Part shown: positions 7,548-15,802 of the stretch, piece after piece | Position numbering within the stretch: the first letter of the stretch is position 1 | Layout of the letters: each line of letters opens with the position of its first letter | From: Campylobacteraceae bacterium | GTDB taxonomy: Bacteria; Campylobacterota; Campylobacteria; Campylobacterales; Sulfurovaceae | Assembly: GCA_027035765.1 (NCBI GenBank) | Contig: JALVUD010000037.1 | Span: 1 to 64,000, forward strand | Reading direction: 5' to 3' | DNA length: 64,000 nucleotides | Notes under the pieces: generated by a model | The model's database searches: none | Told to the model about the DNA's origin: nothing | The model's input: the letters and a program-made list of their open reading frames with translations, nothing else | Position numbers and translations under genes: made by a program

Positions 7548-9755
7548 ATGAGCCGTTCTCTTCCCGAAAAACTCGATCTCGGAGACTATCTCCAATCCTT
7601 CAGCTCCTTTTTCGCCCGGCCCAAGCCGGTGGCGATGGAGGGGGATACGCATCTGCATCACCGCTTCATCATCGCCCTCTCCAAGGCGGAGATCCCCGAG
7701 CCTCCCCAGGTCCCGGAGCTGACGGATCGGCTGATGCGCCTGGAGAAGCAGGGTGTGTTGGGGCTGGAGGAGATCTTCGACTTCATCCGGATGATCCGTT
7801 ACTTCAACCGTCTGCGGGCACTGGGCCTGCCCGAGCCGGCGGGGAGCTGGATCGCCGAGATCGAGGTCCCCGACGAGGTGGCGCAGATCGGCAGCTTCTT
7901 TACCGACGAAGGGGAGCTCAATCCCGAAAAAGAGCCGGAGCTGGCCGACATCGCCGAAGCGCTGCGCCGGAACCGGGAGTCGATCCGGGAGACCCTCTAC
8001 GGGCTGACCCGCTCCGAGCGCCTGCGGGATTATCTGGTGGATCAGCAGCTCCATCTGCAGAACGGCGAAGAGGCTCTGCTGGTGCGGGGCGGCTTCTCTT
8101 CGGTGCTCAAAGCCACGGTGGTGGGGCGCAGCTCCGGAGGCTTTTTCTATGTGATTCCCGAAAAGGTCCGTTCCCTCAAGGAGCGGGAGTCGGAGCTGCT
8201 GAGCCGCCGGGAGGCGATCCACTGGCGCTATGCCCGGGAGTTTTCACAGGTTTTGCACCGCTGGGAGCGCTTTTTGCGCTATCTGGACCGACAGTTCGAC
8301 CGCTTCGACCACTATCAGGCGCGGGTGCGGTTCGCCCGGGCGAAGGATTATGAGTTTGTCCTGCCGGGGAAGGGGCGGGAGGTGATTCTGCGGGAGTTCG
8401 CCCATCCCGCCCTGGAGAATCTGGTGCCGGTGAGCATCGATATCCGCCGTCCCATCGTCCTGATTACCGGGGTCAACGCCGGGGGAAAGACCATGCTGCT
8501 CAAGTCGATCCTCTCGGCGGTCTGGATGAGCCGCTATCTGCTCCCCTTCCGCTGCAACGCCGCCGAAACCAAAATCGGCCACTACCGCAACATCGAGGCG
8601 ATCATCGACGATCCCCAGTCGGTCAAGAACGACATCTCCACCTTCGCCGGACGGATGCTGGAGTTCTCCCGCCTCTTCCGGGAACGGGAGGCGCTGGTGG
8701 GGGTGGACGAGATCGAGCTGGGAACCGATGCCGACGAGGCGGCGAGTCTTTTTCGGGTCCTGCTGGAGGAGCTCAAGGCGCGGGAGATGACCTTTATCGT
8801 GACGACCCACCACAAACGCCTGGCCTCTCTTCTGGCGGGGGAGGAGGATGTGGAGCTCATCGCGGCGCTTTATGACGAGGAGCGGCGCCGGCCCACCTTT
8901 ACCTACCTGGAGGGGACCATCGGCAAGAGCTACGCCTTTGAGACTGCCGAGCGCTACGGAATCCCCCGGTCCATTGTCGCCAGGGCGAGAGAGCTCTTCG
9001 GAGAGGACAAGGAGCGGCTCAACGAGCTGATCGAACACTCCACCCGTCTGGAGGCGCAGATGCGCTCCAGGATCGCCGAACTGGAGGAGAGCACAGAGGA
9101 GCTCCGTCGCAAAGAGGCGCGACTGCGGGAGCTGGAGGAGAAGATGCGCGAGGAGCAGCGCAAGGTGCTGGCAACCCTGGAGAACCGATACAACGCGGCG
9201 ACCAAACGGGCCCTGGCGGCGCTCAAAAAGGTGGAGAATGCCGAGGCCCGCCGCCTGCTCAACGAAGCCCACCGCCACAAGAACCGGGCGAAGCTCAAAG
9301 AGCCGGAGTCGGAGATCCCGACGCTGAAGCCGGGGGACCGGGTCCGTTACCGCTCCCACACAGCGGAGGTCCTCTCCCTCAAAGAGAAGGAGGCGATGAT
9401 CGCCGTAGACGGCATGAAGATGCGCGTCCCTCTCAAAGAGCTGCGCCCGGCTCCGGAAACCCCCAAACCCAAAGCGCCCCGTCCCAAAAAGAGCACCGAT
9501 ATCCGGGTGGAAAAGGGAGAACGGGCCGCTCTGCATATCAAGCTGCTGGGCATGCGGGCCGAGGAGGCCGAGGAGGCGCTGGACGCTTTCCTCTCCGATG
9601 CGCTGCTGCACGGGATCTCGGAGGTGGAGATCATCCACGGCACCGGCACCGGAGTCCTGGCCAAGGTGGTCAGTGAATACCTCAAACGCCACCCGAAGGT
9701 CAAACATTTCTACCGAATGCCCGGCAATATGGGGGCGACGATCGCGGAACTGTGA
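7548..9755 (+). CDS. mutS2: MutS2, endonuclease/ATPase of the MutS family
   Basis: A 735-residue MutS2 protein. The family has roles in suppressing homologous recombination and in ribosome rescue. It lacks the mismatch-recognition domain of MutS1. Visible parts are the coiled core, the Walker A motif GVNAGGKT (residues 308-315), the Walker B region VGVDEIELGTDADEA, a long charged coiled-coil (about 490-590), and a C-terminal Smr domain with HGTGTGVL near residue 700. Length is near the family norm. The gene sits behind murC as in other Campylobacterota. The start is the ATG right after a small hairpin; an internal start is not favoured because the N-terminal residues look family-like. Confidence 0.94.
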   Translation: MSRSLPEKLDLGDYLQSFSSFFARPKPVAMEGDTHLHHRFIIALSKAEIPEPPQVPELTDRLMRLEKQGVLGLEEIFDFIRMIRYFNRLRALGLPEPAGSWIAEIEVPDEVAQIGSFFTDEGELNPEKEPELADIAEALRRNRESIRETLYGLTRSERLRDYLVDQQLHLQNGEEALLVRGGFSSVLKATVVGRSSGGFFYVIPEKVRSLKERESELLSRREAIHWRYAREFSQVLHRWERFLRYLDRQFDRFDHYQARVRFARAKDYEFVLPGKGREVILREFAHPALENLVPVSIDIRRPIVLITGVNAGGKTMLLKSILSAVWMSRYLLPFRCNAAETKIGHYRNIEAIIDDPQSVKNDISTFAGRMLEFSRLFREREALVGVDEIELGTDADEAASLFRVLLEELKAREMTFIVTTHHKRLASLLAGEEDVELIAALYDEERRRPTFTYLEGTIGKSYAFETAERYGIPRSIVARARELFGEDKERLNELIEHSTRLEAQMRSRIAELEESTEELRRKEARLRELEEKMREEQRKVLATLENRYNAATKRALAALKKVENAEARRLLNEAHRHKNRAKLKEPESEIPTLKPGDRVRYRSHTAEVLSLKEKEAMIAVDGMKMRVPLKELRPAPETPKPKAPRPKKSTDIRVEKGERAALHIKLLGMRAEEAEEALDAFLSDALLHGISEVEIIHGTGTGVLAKVVSEYLKRHPKVKHFYRMPGNMGATIAEL

Positions 9756-9761
9756 ATAGAG

Positions 9762-9830
9762 TGAGGAATGAGGAATGAGGAATGAGAAACCGAATTTTTG
9801 GAACTAGTAACGAGTAACTAGGAACTAGTA
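9762..9830 (+). repeat. Paired heptamer arrays (TGAGGAA and ACTAGTA)
   Basis: Three TGAGGAA units plus TGAGAAA (9762-9789, 28 nt) and four ACTAGTA-type units (9803-9830, 28 nt), 13 nt apart. The sequence after the first array reads ATTCGGTTTCTCA on the minus strand, nearly identical to the lead-in of the array inside asnB. Confidence 0.9.
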
Positions 9831-9840
9831 ATTTTGGTAT

Positions 9841-9868
9841 GCGTTGCTTGACAACGCTCGTTTTTATT
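9841..9868 (+). terminator. Hairpin with T-run downstream of mutS2 (terminator-like)
   Basis: GCGTTG-CTTGA-CAACGC followed by TCGTTTTTATTT. The form fits a weak intrinsic terminator for mutS2, but similar hairpins with compensatory changes recur at other loci behind TTTTGGTA, so it may primarily be a repeat family. Confidence 0.45.
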
Positions 9869-9924
9869 TCAAGAGACAAAGAGGGGCGAAGCCCCGTTCA
9901 AACGACAAACGACGAAGAAACCTC

Positions 9925-9959
9925 CCAATGACTAATGACCAGTGACCAATGACTAATGT
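9925..9959 (+). repeat. Heptamer array, CCAATGA/CTAATGA
   Basis: Four full units alternating CCAATGA, CTAATGA, CCAGTGA, CCAATGA and a degenerate fifth. It is followed at 9962-9974 by a GCACC-GAA-GGTGC hairpin. Confidence 0.8.
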
Positions 9960-10052
9960 CCGCACCGAAGGTGCCTACAAAAAGCTCCCGAAAGTCGCAA
10001 TCCAGTATAATTGACCCTAAAGAAAGTAATTGAGTTCTCTGAGAAATTGCCG

Positions 10053-10167
10053 GTTTTACTCGATAGCTCTGGCAGTCGCGAACGCAAGCGCCCGTTTTAC
10101 GGGTTGAGCGCTCCTTTGTCGCCATCGAGTAAAACCTCTCTTGTCTGTTTTTCAGAGGGTTCAATTG
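10053..10167 (+). repeat. Structured two-copy element, copy 1
   Basis: Outer arms GTTTTACTCGAT (10053-10064) and ATCGAGTAAAAC (10124-10135) pair perfectly. Inside is CCCGT-TTT-ACGGG within an AGCGC/GCGCT stem, and downstream CCTCT pairs with AGAGG before GTTCAATTG. A second copy at 59668-59862 carries a compensatory change in the outer stem. It ends 33 nt before the next gene's start. Confidence 0.8.
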
Positions 10168-10200
10168 TTGTCAGCCAAAAAAACGGTCCAAGGAGCATTT

Positions 10201-10770
10201 GTGAGTCTGAAAGATGAAATCAACTATGTCAAAGAGGAACTGACCAGCGATGAGAAGCTTCTGGAGAGTGCTTTCCGTCTGGAACGCCTCTACAAAAAGC
10301 ACAAAGTGAAGATCTGGGCGGTCATCATCCTGCTGGTGGCAGGTTTTGGCGGAAACGCGCTCTACGGGGTCTATCAGGATCACCGTCTGGCCCAGGCCAA
10401 TCAGGCGCTGCTGACTCTGGAGAAGAACCCCGCCGATACGGCGGCGCTCAAGCAGCTCGAGAACAACAATCCCAAACTCTATGCCCTCTATCGCTACTCC
10501 ACCGCAGTGGATCAGGGCAAAGCGGAGGCTCTCAAGCCCCTGGAAAGCGCCGGTGATCCCCTGGGAGATCTGGCGCGTTACCACGAGGCGGTGCTCTCCA
10601 ACCGGCCCGGGGATTCGAAGTATTATCACGATCTGAGTCTGGTGGAAAAGGCCTATGAAGCCCTCAAAGCAGGCAAAAAAGAGGTCGCCCGTTCCCAGCT
10701 GGCCCTGGTGAGCGAGAACTCTCCCGTCGCCGGGATCGCTCGGCTGTTGCGCCACAGCACTCTCAAATAA
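10201..10770 (+). CDS. YfgM-like tetratricopeptide-type inner-membrane protein
   Basis: A 189-residue protein with one membrane helix at about residues 37-57 (WAVIILLVAGFGGNAL) after a charged cytoplasmic N-terminus, and a helical, TPR-like periplasmic domain. This matches the architecture of YfgM, an ancillary SecYEG/chaperone-linked protein. The next gene is BamB-like, the same order as yfgM-bamB in enterobacteria, which supports the call. I chose GTG 10201 because AAGGAG (10191-10196) precedes it; an upstream in-frame ATG at 10141 would start inside the structured repeat. Confidence 0.6.
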   Translation: MSLKDEINYVKEELTSDEKLLESAFRLERLYKKHKVKIWAVIILLVAGFGGNALYGVYQDHRLAQANQALLTLEKNPADTAALKQLENNNPKLYALYRYSTAVDQGKAEALKPLESAGDPLGDLARYHEAVLSNRPGDSKYYHDLSLVEKAYEALKAGKKEVARSQLALVSENSPVAGIARLLRHSTLK

Positions 10771-10782
10771 AGGAGGCATCCC

Positions 10783-11835
10783 ATGTTGACCACCCGCTCT
10801 CTCTTCCTCGCTCTTGGATTCTCCTCTCTGCTCCTGATGAGCGGATGCGGCATGAGCAAGATGAGCAGTCTGAACCCCTTCAACAGCCGCAAGAGCTTCG
10901 AACCGGAGAAGACTGCCAGCGCCTCCGCTGCCGTCACCCAGACCGGTAAAGAGGCGGTGAGTATTCTGCGGGACGGGGTCACCTACAGCGACGGGACCTT
11001 TCTGACCCGCAGCGGGATGAGCTCGATCCGTCTTCCTAAAGGTTTCCACTACGTCACTCAGTCCGGCAGCTACATCCTGGCGGCGGACGATACCGGAGCC
11101 TTCAAGATCCTGGATCGCAAAAGCGGCAAGGTGATCCACGAGGGGAAACTCGACTTCCCCCTCGTTTCGGCCGCCATCCGGGGGCGGAACATCTACTATG
11201 TCTCCCAGGACAACCGTTTCGGGGTCTACAGCCTTTCGGCCAAAAAGACCACCATCTCCGCCAAGGTGGGCCGGGCTTATGCCGTGGATACCCGGATCGC
11301 CAACCCCATCTCCTTCCGGGGAGCGCTGGTGGTGCCGACCCTGGACGGCAAACTGCTGATCATCAATCCCGCCAATCCGAGAGCGGCCCAGGGGCTGGCC
11401 ATCGGCGACTCCTACAACCTCAACAATGTAATCTTTCTGAAAAAGCTGGGAGGACGGATCATCGCCGCGACGCCGAAGAAGCTCATCAGTGCCGCGCCCG
11501 GAGCGATGCACAAATACGAAGCCCCGGTGGCGGATGTGGCGCTTGCCGGCCACACGATCTATCTGCTCACCGGCGACGGCCGGGTGGTCAAGCTCTCCCC
11601 TTCGTTGAAAGTTCTGGCCCAGCGGAAATTCCCCTATGCGCAGTTTGTGGCCCTTGCCGTAACAGGCGGGCGGGTCTATGCCCTGGATCGCAGCGGGGCG
11701 CTCGTTGTGATGGACAGCGCTTTGAAAAAGAGTCGGATCTACGATGTGGGCAGTGTGGATGACTATGCTTTCGTTGCAGGGAACAGGCTCTACAAAGACG
11801 ATGAGGTAATCGACCTGAGCAAACTGAGCCTCTGA
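10783..11835 (+). CDS. BamB-like beta-propeller lipoprotein
   Basis: A 350-residue lipoprotein. The signal peptide ends in the lipobox LMSGC, giving lipid-modified Cys22. The rest shows repeated beta-rich blocks such as YILAADDTGAFKILDRKSGKV and VVPTLDGKLLIINPANP, each about 40 residues, as in PQQ-type propellers. BamB belongs to this fold and helps insert outer-membrane proteins. Position after a YfgM-like gene agrees with that role. An AAAGGAGG site precedes the ATG. An unrelated propeller lipoprotein cannot be excluded from sequence alone. Confidence 0.65.
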   Translation: MLTTRSLFLALGFSSLLLMSGCGMSKMSSLNPFNSRKSFEPEKTASASAAVTQTGKEAVSILRDGVTYSDGTFLTRSGMSSIRLPKGFHYVTQSGSYILAADDTGAFKILDRKSGKVIHEGKLDFPLVSAAIRGRNIYYVSQDNRFGVYSLSAKKTTISAKVGRAYAVDTRIANPISFRGALVVPTLDGKLLIINPANPRAAQGLAIGDSYNLNNVIFLKKLGGRIIAATPKKLISAAPGAMHKYEAPVADVALAGHTIYLLTGDGRVVKLSPSLKVLAQRKFPYAQFVALAVTGGRVYALDRSGALVVMDSALKKSRIYDVGSVDDYAFVAGNRLYKDDEVIDLSKLSL

Positions 11836-11851
11836 GAGACGGCGGGTCCTG

Positions 11852-12679
11852 GTGAAGCCTGAAAGCGGGGAGATCCTCGAGGCGTTCGAGGAGTATCTGC
11901 GAATCGTCAAAGGGCTGGGAGAGAAGAGCGTCGCGGCCTATCTGGCGGATCTGCGGCAACTGCAGGAACAAACCGGAGATCTGCTGAGTCTGGAGACCGA
12001 GAAGATCCTGCACTACCTCTCCGGCTTCGACAACAAACGGACCCTCAATCGCAAACTCGCTTCCGTCAACGCTTTTGTCAACTTCTGCCACGCCCGCAGG
12101 CTGACGACCCGCAGTGTGCGCATTCCCATGGCACGGATTCCACGCGCACTTCCCAAATATCTGAGCTATGAAGAGATCGAGGCGGGGCTGGCACGGATCG
12201 ACCGCAGCACACCGGCGGGACGGCGGGACTATGCCTTGATCCTTTTCCTCTACGCCAGCGGCTGCCGGATCAGCGAAGCCCTGGCGGCCCGACGGGAGGA
12301 TCTGGTCGAGGGATGGCTGCGCATCCGCTATGCCAAAGGAGCCAAGGAACGGATGGTCCCCCTGGCGCCGGCGGCGCTGGAGGCACTGGAGGAGTACCTG
12401 GCACAGAGTGATATCGCTTCGTCCCATCTTTGGCTCAACTATCGGGGAGAGCCCTTAAGTCGGGTCAGTGCCTACAAGATCGTCCGGAAGTATCTGGGGG
12501 TCTCCCCTCACGTGCTGCGCCACTCCTTCGCTTCGGCGCTGATCCTGGGCGGCGCCGATCTGCGGGTAGTACAGGAGCTCCTGGGACACAGCTCCCTCAT
12601 CACCACCCAGATCTATACCCATATCGAGCGGAAGCATCTGAAAGAGACGGTGACACAGTATCATCCGTTGGGACAATAA
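11852..12679 (+). CDS. Tyrosine recombinase, Xer type
   Basis: A 275-residue tyrosine recombinase with an N-terminal SAM-like core-binding domain (residues 8-85) and the catalytic domain. The complete catalytic set is visible: R139 in SGCRISEAL, K162 in YAKGAKER, H220-x-x-R223 in HVLRHSF, H246 in LLGHSSL and nucleophile Y255. Campylobacterota usually encode a single XerH acting at difH to resolve chromosome dimers. This protein is shorter than typical XerH (about 350 residues), so it may be that enzyme in compact form or a second recombinase. It starts with GTG, 16 nt behind the lipoprotein gene. Confidence 0.8.
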   Translation: MKPESGEILEAFEEYLRIVKGLGEKSVAAYLADLRQLQEQTGDLLSLETEKILHYLSGFDNKRTLNRKLASVNAFVNFCHARRLTTRSVRIPMARIPRALPKYLSYEEIEAGLARIDRSTPAGRRDYALILFLYASGCRISEALAARREDLVEGWLRIRYAKGAKERMVPLAPAALEALEEYLAQSDIASSHLWLNYRGEPLSRVSAYKIVRKYLGVSPHVLRHSFASALILGGADLRVVQELLGHSSLITTQIYTHIERKHLKETVTQYHPLGQ

Positions 12680-12680
12680 T

Positions 12681-12811
12681 GAGTAACCGGAAACTAGAAA
12701 CTAGTAACTGAAGAGCTAAATTTTGGTAAATAGTTTCGGTTTACGTTGCTTGGCAACGTTTCTTTACAAACAACCAAACAACTAACGACTAGAGACTAGG
12801 GACTAGCGACA
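12681..12811 (+). repeat. Paired heptamer arrays around a TTTTGGTA hairpin
   Basis: A four-unit GAGTAAC/TAGTAAC array (12681-12708) and a four-unit AGRGACT array (12784-12811) bracket TTTTGGTA and the hairpin ACGTTGC-TTG-GCAACGT (12743-12759), which is followed by a T-rich stretch. This fills the gap before the next gene. Confidence 0.85.
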
Positions 12812-12823
12812 TAAGGAGCGAAG

Positions 12824-13156
12824 GTGAAAGAGATCGTGGAGTTTCTGGCCGGGGAGGGGATTCTCTGCCGCCGTTTCGAAGGGGTGGAGCCCAAAAAGCT
12901 GGGGAGCCGGAAACGGGTGGAGATCTATCGGGGGGTCGATACGGAGGGGTACTACTGTCTGGTAATCATTCTGAGGAAAAAGAGCCGGATACTGCGCAAA
13001 GAAGCAGAGGAGTTCGAGGAGCTCCACCGCCGGCTCGAAACGAAGATGGAGGCCAGGATCAAACGCTGTTTTCTCCTCTATGAAGCGCCGCTCTGTTCCA
13101 AAGCGGCAGCCTGGCTTCGGGAGAAGGGGTGGAGAATTTTCGCTTTGGGAGGCTGA
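12824..13156 (+). CDS. Hypothetical protein, 110 residues
   Basis: A small, basic, cytoplasmic protein with mixed helices and strands. It contains RKRVEIYRGVDTEGYYCLVIILRKKSRI, suggesting a small alpha/beta fold, then a charged helix rich in Glu, Arg and Lys (about residues 60-85). I recognise no family. The GTG start has AAGGAG 7 nt upstream, which supports expression. Its stop directly abuts that of the convergent DUF465 gene, leaving no space for a terminator. Confidence 0.6.
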   Translation: MKEIVEFLAGEGILCRRFEGVEPKKLGSRKRVEIYRGVDTEGYYCLVIILRKKSRILRKEAEEFEELHRRLETKMEARIKRCFLLYEAPLCSKAAAWLREKGWRIFALGG

Positions 13157-13384
13157 TCAGCCCTCCTGATCCTTTTTGTACTTGAGAATCATCATCAGGG
13201 CTTCATCTTTGAGAAGCAGTTTCTCTTTTTTGAGCTGTTCCAGTTCCGTATCGCTCAGGTGGAGGCGACCTTCGTCGGCATCTTTGGCTTTCTGATCCAG
13301 TTCATTGTGCCGTTCGAAGATCTTGGCAAAGTGGGCATTTTTCTGTTTCAGTTCACTGATCTCGTTGCGGTATTCGGAAAGCAT
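13157..13384 (-). CDS. YdcH/DUF465 family small coiled-coil protein
   Basis: A 75-residue protein, almost entirely charged alpha helix, with a C-terminal segment ending LKKEKLLLKDEALMMILKYKKDQ. This matches the DUF465/YdcH family of short proteins (about 70-80 residues) of unknown function, which typically show paired helices with K-K-E-K-L-x-L-K-D near the end. A GGAGC site precedes the start on the minus strand. It lies 45 nt downstream of corA on the same strand and may be co-transcribed with it. Confidence 0.75.
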   Translation of the reverse strand: MLSEYRNEISELKQKNAHFAKIFERHNELDQKAKDADEGRLHLSDTELEQLKKEKLLLKDEALMMILKYKKDQEG

Positions 13385-13429
13385 TGCAGCTCCTTTGTCT
13401 CTGTTTTCAATATTGTAACCTGAATGGTG

Positions 13430-14263
13430 TTAAACCCCGTTTTCCCGGGAACCGGGAGAGAGGTCTTTTCGACGAAAGCGCCGGATTTTCGGTCGGTTCA
13501 TCAGGAAAAATCCCACAAGGAAAAGGGCTTCGAGCAGCAGAGAGAGGAGAAGGACCTTGGTAGTGCCGGAGGGATCCTCTGTAAAGGGGAGCCCTCCGGT
13601 ATTCATCCCGAAAAAGCCGGTCAGCAGGGTCAGGGGCAGAAAGATCGCCGAGATGATCGTCAGCCAGTACATATTGCGGTTCATCCGTTCATCCACTTTG
13701 GCCCGGTAGAAGTCGTGGAGGTTGTCCAGTGTCTCCATGGCGCTTTTGCTCAGATCACGCACCCTGGCCATGTGCTCCAGAATATCGGCATAAGCCAGTT
13801 CGTCGAAGGCTTCGGAGCGTTTCCCGTAGTTGACGAAGAGTTCGAAGGAGAGGGTGGCATGGAACATGAGGCGGTGGATGAGGGAGACCTCTTTTTTGTA
13901 GGTGATCCACCGCTCCATGAAGTTGCGCGGGGGATGCTCGTCATAGAGGCTCTCCTCCAGACGGTCGATCTCCACATGGTACTGCCGGATATCCCGGATC
14001 AACCGGTCGGCCTTTTCATCCAGGACCCGATGGAGCGCTTCGAAGTCCCCCAGCAGGACGAAATCCTTTTTCTCCCGATCGTAGAGATAGCAGCTTCCCC
14101 GGCGGGAGAGGAAGGCGTAGGAGACTACCCGGACCTCTTGACGGTGCAGCTCCGGCAGCCGGAGAATCAGCACGGCAAAACCGTCCCCACTCTCGAAATC
14201 GGAAGGGTGCTCAGGATTTTCGATATCTTCCAGGATCAGTTCGTCTAGAAAATCGGTCTGCAT
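13430..14263 (-). CDS. corA: CorA-family magnesium/divalent cation transporter
   Basis: A 277-residue membrane protein. The N-terminal ~200 residues form the cytoplasmic alpha/beta and long-helix funnel domain. Two C-terminal membrane helices are separated by the signature GMN loop in LTGFFGMNTGGLPF, then a basic tail (RPKIRRFRRK). GMN is required for Mg2+ selectivity in the family. It is shorter than enterobacterial CorA (316) but within the range of the wider family, including ZntB-like members, so the transported ion is not certain. A TATAAT-like box on the minus strand (14283-14288) lies shortly upstream. Confidence 0.88.
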   Translation of the reverse strand: MQTDFLDELILEDIENPEHPSDFESGDGFAVLILRLPELHRQEVRVVSYAFLSRRGSCYLYDREKKDFVLLGDFEALHRVLDEKADRLIRDIRQYHVEIDRLEESLYDEHPPRNFMERWITYKKEVSLIHRLMFHATLSFELFVNYGKRSEAFDELAYADILEHMARVRDLSKSAMETLDNLHDFYRAKVDERMNRNMYWLTIISAIFLPLTLLTGFFGMNTGGLPFTEDPSGTTKVLLLSLLLEALFLVGFFLMNRPKIRRFRRKDLSPGSRENGV

Positions 14264-14371
14264 CGGGGCCTTTCAATTAGGGATTATAGATTTTGGATTT
14301 CGCCCAAAGTATAGCATTTCAGGGAAAGGGCCTGCAGAATGTGGGATAATCTCCATAAAAAAGGTGAGATG

Positions 14372-15799
14372 ATGAAAAAGAAGATTTTGGGAGTGTTGGC
14401 GGTTGGGGCGCTTCTCTTTCTGGGATGGCGAGCTCTGATCTCCTCACACGGCGCGGGGTATCTCCAGGAGGTGGTCGCCGCCTATAACAAGGGACAGCGG
14501 GGTGAGGCCGTCGCAGGAATTCGGCATTTTTCCAACGGTTTCTCTTCGGCGACAGCGGAGCTCAACGTCACTTTTCCGGGCGCTGCAGACCGAAAGAACT
14601 TCCCGCTGAAGGACCCTTTGAGTATCCCCATGACTCTGCACTACGGTCCGCTAATCGGCGGATGGACTCCCGGGCTGGTGGAGATTCGCATTGATGAAAC
14701 CCTCAATGAGATGCTCAAACCCGATGTACGCAAAAAGTTCGAGAGTCGGGTTGCCGAGAAGGTGAGGATCCGCTACCGCGGGATTCTCGACTGGTCGCAT
14801 GATATGCATGAAGAGGCACAGATCTCCCGAATCCTTGCCAAAGATCCCAAAGATGGCAGCACCCTGAAGATCGAGCCGATTCTGGTTCACAGTGATTACG
14901 CGCTCAAGAGCCTGGCGGGCCGGGCGGAACTCTCCAGCGCTTCGGTGGAGTTCAGTGACCGGAAACGGGGCGAGGAGCTGACAATCAGCCGTCCCCAGCT
15001 TTCCATGGAGATCCAGGAGTTCGAGGACAAGGGGCCGATCTTCGGCCGCTTCGTTCTGCAAAGCCCGGAGATCGCCGTCCGTTCACCCCGTGAAGGGCTG
15101 AAAGAGCCGCTGCATTTCGCAAGCCGCCTGGAGATGGCACTGCTGCATACCGGCAAAGAGCAGGTGGAGCTGGATCTGGGCTTCTCTCTCAAGGCCAGAG
15201 ATGAGGTGACCCGTCGGTACTGGAAGGGGGTCCGGAGTCAGGAGGGAACTGTCAAACTCCAATCCCTGGGCCTGCAGGGGATCCGGGACCTGGCGGCGAT
15301 GCAGGAGGAGCAGCTGCGGATCCAGAAAGAGCTGGCAAAAGCCACGGCAGCCGACGACGATATCGCCATGCAGAAAGCGATCCTGGCCCTGCAGGCGCTT
15401 AACGGCCGCTGGGTTCAGGTCTACAACGATCTGCTGATCCCCGGCAAGACCCGCCTGCTGGTGGATGAGACACTCGATGCAGCCAAAACGAGCCGCCTGA
15501 AACTCGATCTCACCTATACCGGCAAGCCGCTCCAGGGCAACGCTATGTCGGCGATGATCGAACTGATGGCCCATGCGGACCGTCTGGCGGAGGGGAGTTT
15601 CGAGCTCACTCTCGAGAAGGAGCTGGCTCGCAAACTCTACCCCAACGCCGTCTTCGTCCTCGATTCCATGGTCTCCAAAAATATGGCGACACTCAACGAG
15701 GGGCTTTACCGGCTCAAAGGGGAGATCAAAGAGGGCAGGATCATCATCAACGGGACCCGGTACGCTCCCCAGGAGCTGATCATGATGATCCTCATGTAG
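14372..15799 (+). CDS. DUF945 (YdgA-like) family periplasmic/envelope protein
   Basis: A 475-residue protein with one N-terminal membrane segment (KKILGVLAVGALLFLGWRAL) acting as uncleaved anchor or signal. The body has alternating beta strands, GPLIGGW near residue 90, and a C-terminal region with KLDLTYTGKPLQGN. This resembles the DUF945/YdgA family, whose function is poorly known and linked to the cell envelope. I chose the ATG at 14372, 7 nt after AGGTGAG; ATG 14369 is also in frame but too close. An upstream ATG (14339) lacks a ribosome-binding site. asnB starts 3 nt after the stop. Confidence 0.7.
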   Translation: MKKKILGVLAVGALLFLGWRALISSHGAGYLQEVVAAYNKGQRGEAVAGIRHFSNGFSSATAELNVTFPGAADRKNFPLKDPLSIPMTLHYGPLIGGWTPGLVEIRIDETLNEMLKPDVRKKFESRVAEKVRIRYRGILDWSHDMHEEAQISRILAKDPKDGSTLKIEPILVHSDYALKSLAGRAELSSASVEFSDRKRGEELTISRPQLSMEIQEFEDKGPIFGRFVLQSPEIAVRSPREGLKEPLHFASRLEMALLHTGKEQVELDLGFSLKARDEVTRRYWKGVRSQEGTVKLQSLGLQGIRDLAAMQEEQLRIQKELAKATAADDDIAMQKAILALQALNGRWVQVYNDLLIPGKTRLLVDETLDAAKTSRLKLDLTYTGKPLQGNAMSAMIELMAHADRLAEGSFELTLEKELARKLYPNAVFVLDSMVSKNMATLNEGLYRLKGEIKEGRIIINGTRYAPQELIMMILM

Positions 15800-15802
15800 C
15801 GA

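Larger units (their letters stand above)
9756..10200 (+). other. 445-nt intergenic region without a supported gene
   Basis: In order it holds a TGAGGAA array (9762-9789), an ACTAGTA-type array (9803-9830), a TTTTGGTA-led hairpin with a T-run (9832-9868), a GGGGC-GAA-GCCCC hairpin (9883-9895), an AACGACA repeat (about 9899-9915), a CCAATGA/CTAATGA array (9925-9959), a GCACC-GAA-GGTGC hairpin (9962-9974), a TATAAT box (10006-10011) and the two-copy structured element (10053-10167). Confidence 0.85.

Noticed and set aside
10141-10200. Upstream ATG (10141) as start of the YfgM-like gene
   Set aside because: It lies within the structured repeat and has no ribosome-binding site; GTG 10201 has AAGGAG upstream and gives a normal N-terminus.
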